A stretch of 64,000 nt of DNA. Source: Streptomyces sp. NBC_00273 (GTDB taxonomy: Bacteria; Actinomycetota; Actinomycetes; Streptomycetales; Streptomycetaceae). Numbering within the stretch: position 1 is the first letter of the stretch; the number at the start of each line of letters is the position of its first letter. Location: positions 2,108,001-2,172,000 of the forward strand of contig NZ_CP108067.1 in the NCBI RefSeq assembly GCF_036178145.1. The letters are read 5' to 3'. Position numbers and translations under genes: made by a program. The notes beneath the pieces were generated by a model that saw only the letters and a program-made list of their open reading frames with translations, had not been told where the DNA came from and did not search any database. Positions 63,298 through 64,000 of this stretch are shown in pieces.

Positions 63298-64000
63298 TCA
63301 CTTGGGCTTGTTGCGGTAGATGCGACGGCCGGCCAGGTGCGTGGCGACGGTCTCGCCCCGCCACAGCTTCCGGTCGCCGTCCATCTCGTCCGGAGCGGGC
63401 CACCGGCCGCGGCTGATGTCCGACCGGATGCTGTCGGGCTGCAGGCCGGACGCCTCGGCGATCTCGACGACGGTGTAGTGGCGGGACGGTTCGAGCGCGG
63501 TGGCCTCCCGGGTGTGGTGCTCGCCGAAGAACCGGGCGATGGCCTCCGGGTCGAACTCGATGGTCCTGCCGCGCTTGCCGACGGCGGGCGGCCACCCGGG
63601 GTGCCGTCCCCATCGGGGGTTCTCCGACAGGTAGCGGGCGCTCATGCCGTAGTGCTCGGCTATCTCGGCGTACGTGACGCCCGTGCGGCCCTCGGGAGGT
63701 ACGGGCGCGCCGTTCGACGCACGGGAGGGGGCGCTGGCCGGCCGGGGCCGCTCGCCGGTGCGCGCCGCCGGCGGGACCCGGCCCGAGCCGGCCTCCCCCA
63801 CGGTGAGGACGACCGTACGGCCGTCCGGGTCGGTCAGCGTGTGCCGGCCCGGCGGCAGGAACCCGGCGCCCTTCGGTGGGGCGGTGAGGCCGAGGCGCAG
63901 GTACCCGGTCTCCGGGCGGCCCGCGGCCGGGTAGAGCTCCAGGACGCCGCCGTCGGCGAGCGTCGTCGCGTAGTGCTCCGGCCCGCTGCCGTGCCGCTCG
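63298..64000 (-). CDS. VOC-like domain fused to two HTH segments (N-terminus outside window)
   Basis: Read leftwards from the window edge with no stop, the frame gives a C-terminal VOC/glyoxalase-like half: GSGPEHYATTLADGGVLELYPA and YLRLGLT near 63840-63990, and LPPGRHTLTDPDGRTVVL. A Pro/Arg linker leads to two DNA-binding-like parts: TYAEIAEHYGMSARYLSE and TIEFDPEAIARFF, then YTVVEIAEASGLQPDSIRSDISRGRWPAP with ATHLAGRRIY at the end. A VOC domain joined to excisionase-like HTH elements is unusual and may be a ligand-sensing regulator. It converges on the 607-aa gene with stops adjacent. Confidence 0.7.
   Translation of the reverse strand, partial: ERHGSGPEHYATTLADGGVLELYPAAGRPETGYLRLGLTAPPKGAGFLPPGRHTLTDPDGRTVVLTVGEAGSGRVPPAARTGERPRPASAPSRASNGAPVPPEGRTGVTYAEIAEHYGMSARYLSENPRWGRHPGWPPAVGKRGRTIEFDPEAIARFFGEHHTREATALEPSRHYTVVEIAEASGLQPDSIRSDISRGRWPAPDEMDGDRKLWRGETVATHLAGRRIYRNKPK

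Overview
The window is about 64 kb of very GC-rich chromosomal DNA with densely packed genes, GTG/TTG starts, 4-bp ATGA/GTGA overlaps, ECF sigma/anti-sigma pairs, PucR-type regulators, DUF4142/DUF1996 secreted proteins, sugar transporters that lack their own ATPase, and a TTA (bldA-type) codon. All of this points to a Streptomyces or close relative. No transposase, phage module, CRISPR array, rRNA or PKS/NRPS was seen; the gene content looks like chromosome-arm accessory metabolism.

Layout. 1-5.9 kb: truncated metallo-beta-lactamase-fold hydrolase, divergent AtzG-like/AtzE-like amidase pair, a secreted pyroglutamyl-peptidase-like protein whose catalytic Cys position is Ser, an MscS channel and a DUF4118 membrane protein. 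5.9-13.2 kb: PAS/GAF/SpoIIE phosphatase, GNAT, DUF3291, a hypothetical, a SigK/RskA-type sigma/anti-sigma operon, an RsbW-like ATPase, and a tiny secreted His/Trp-rich protein. 13.5-16.5 kb: two secreted proteins, one made of three internal repeats, the other glycine-rich. 16.6-23.3 kb: a molybdenum island (HTH-TOBE regulator, PucR, two-gene xanthine-dehydrogenase-family enzyme, small Moco-binding protein, tandem-Mop molbindin). 23.4-28 kb: DUF2278, a zinc-type ABC transporter in aztABC order, a small ORF and its MerR regulator. 28-35.2 kb: acyl-CoA ligase, CoA-transferase and acyl-CoA dehydrogenase resembling caiC/caiB/caiA, with an MFS exporter and a GH88-like hydrolase. 35.3-40.2 kb: Met/His-rich membrane protein with an ECF sigma factor, a frameshifted pseudogene, and a DUF4142-DUF1996 pair. 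40.2-46.8 kb: a PucR-like regulator divergent from a putative transmembrane electron-transfer operon (bis-heme membrane cytochrome, NuoF-like flavoprotein fused to a ferredoxin, COG4315-type lipoprotein, His-tailed lipoprotein). 47-54.6 kb: secreted tripeptidyl-peptidase-like hydrolase, SRPBCC protein, MFS, thioesterase, FadH-type dienoyl-CoA reductase, degenerate alpha/beta hydrolase. 54.7-61 kb: an operon of binding protein, two permeases and a GH38 alpha-mannosidase behind a promoter flanked by two copies of a LacI-like operator. 61.4-64 kb: a complete but atypical tRNA-Cys-like cloverleaf whose terminal CCA shares its A with the start codon of a 607-aa protein of unknown function, then a truncated VOC-HTH fusion.

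The most unusual observations are the tRNA-like structure overlapping a start codon (61399-61474), a 94-nt element conserved at two intergenic sites (8181-8274 and 18590-18683), and the NAD(P)H-to-lipoprotein electron-transfer operon (42472-46767). All functional calls were read from motifs and context; no database search was run.
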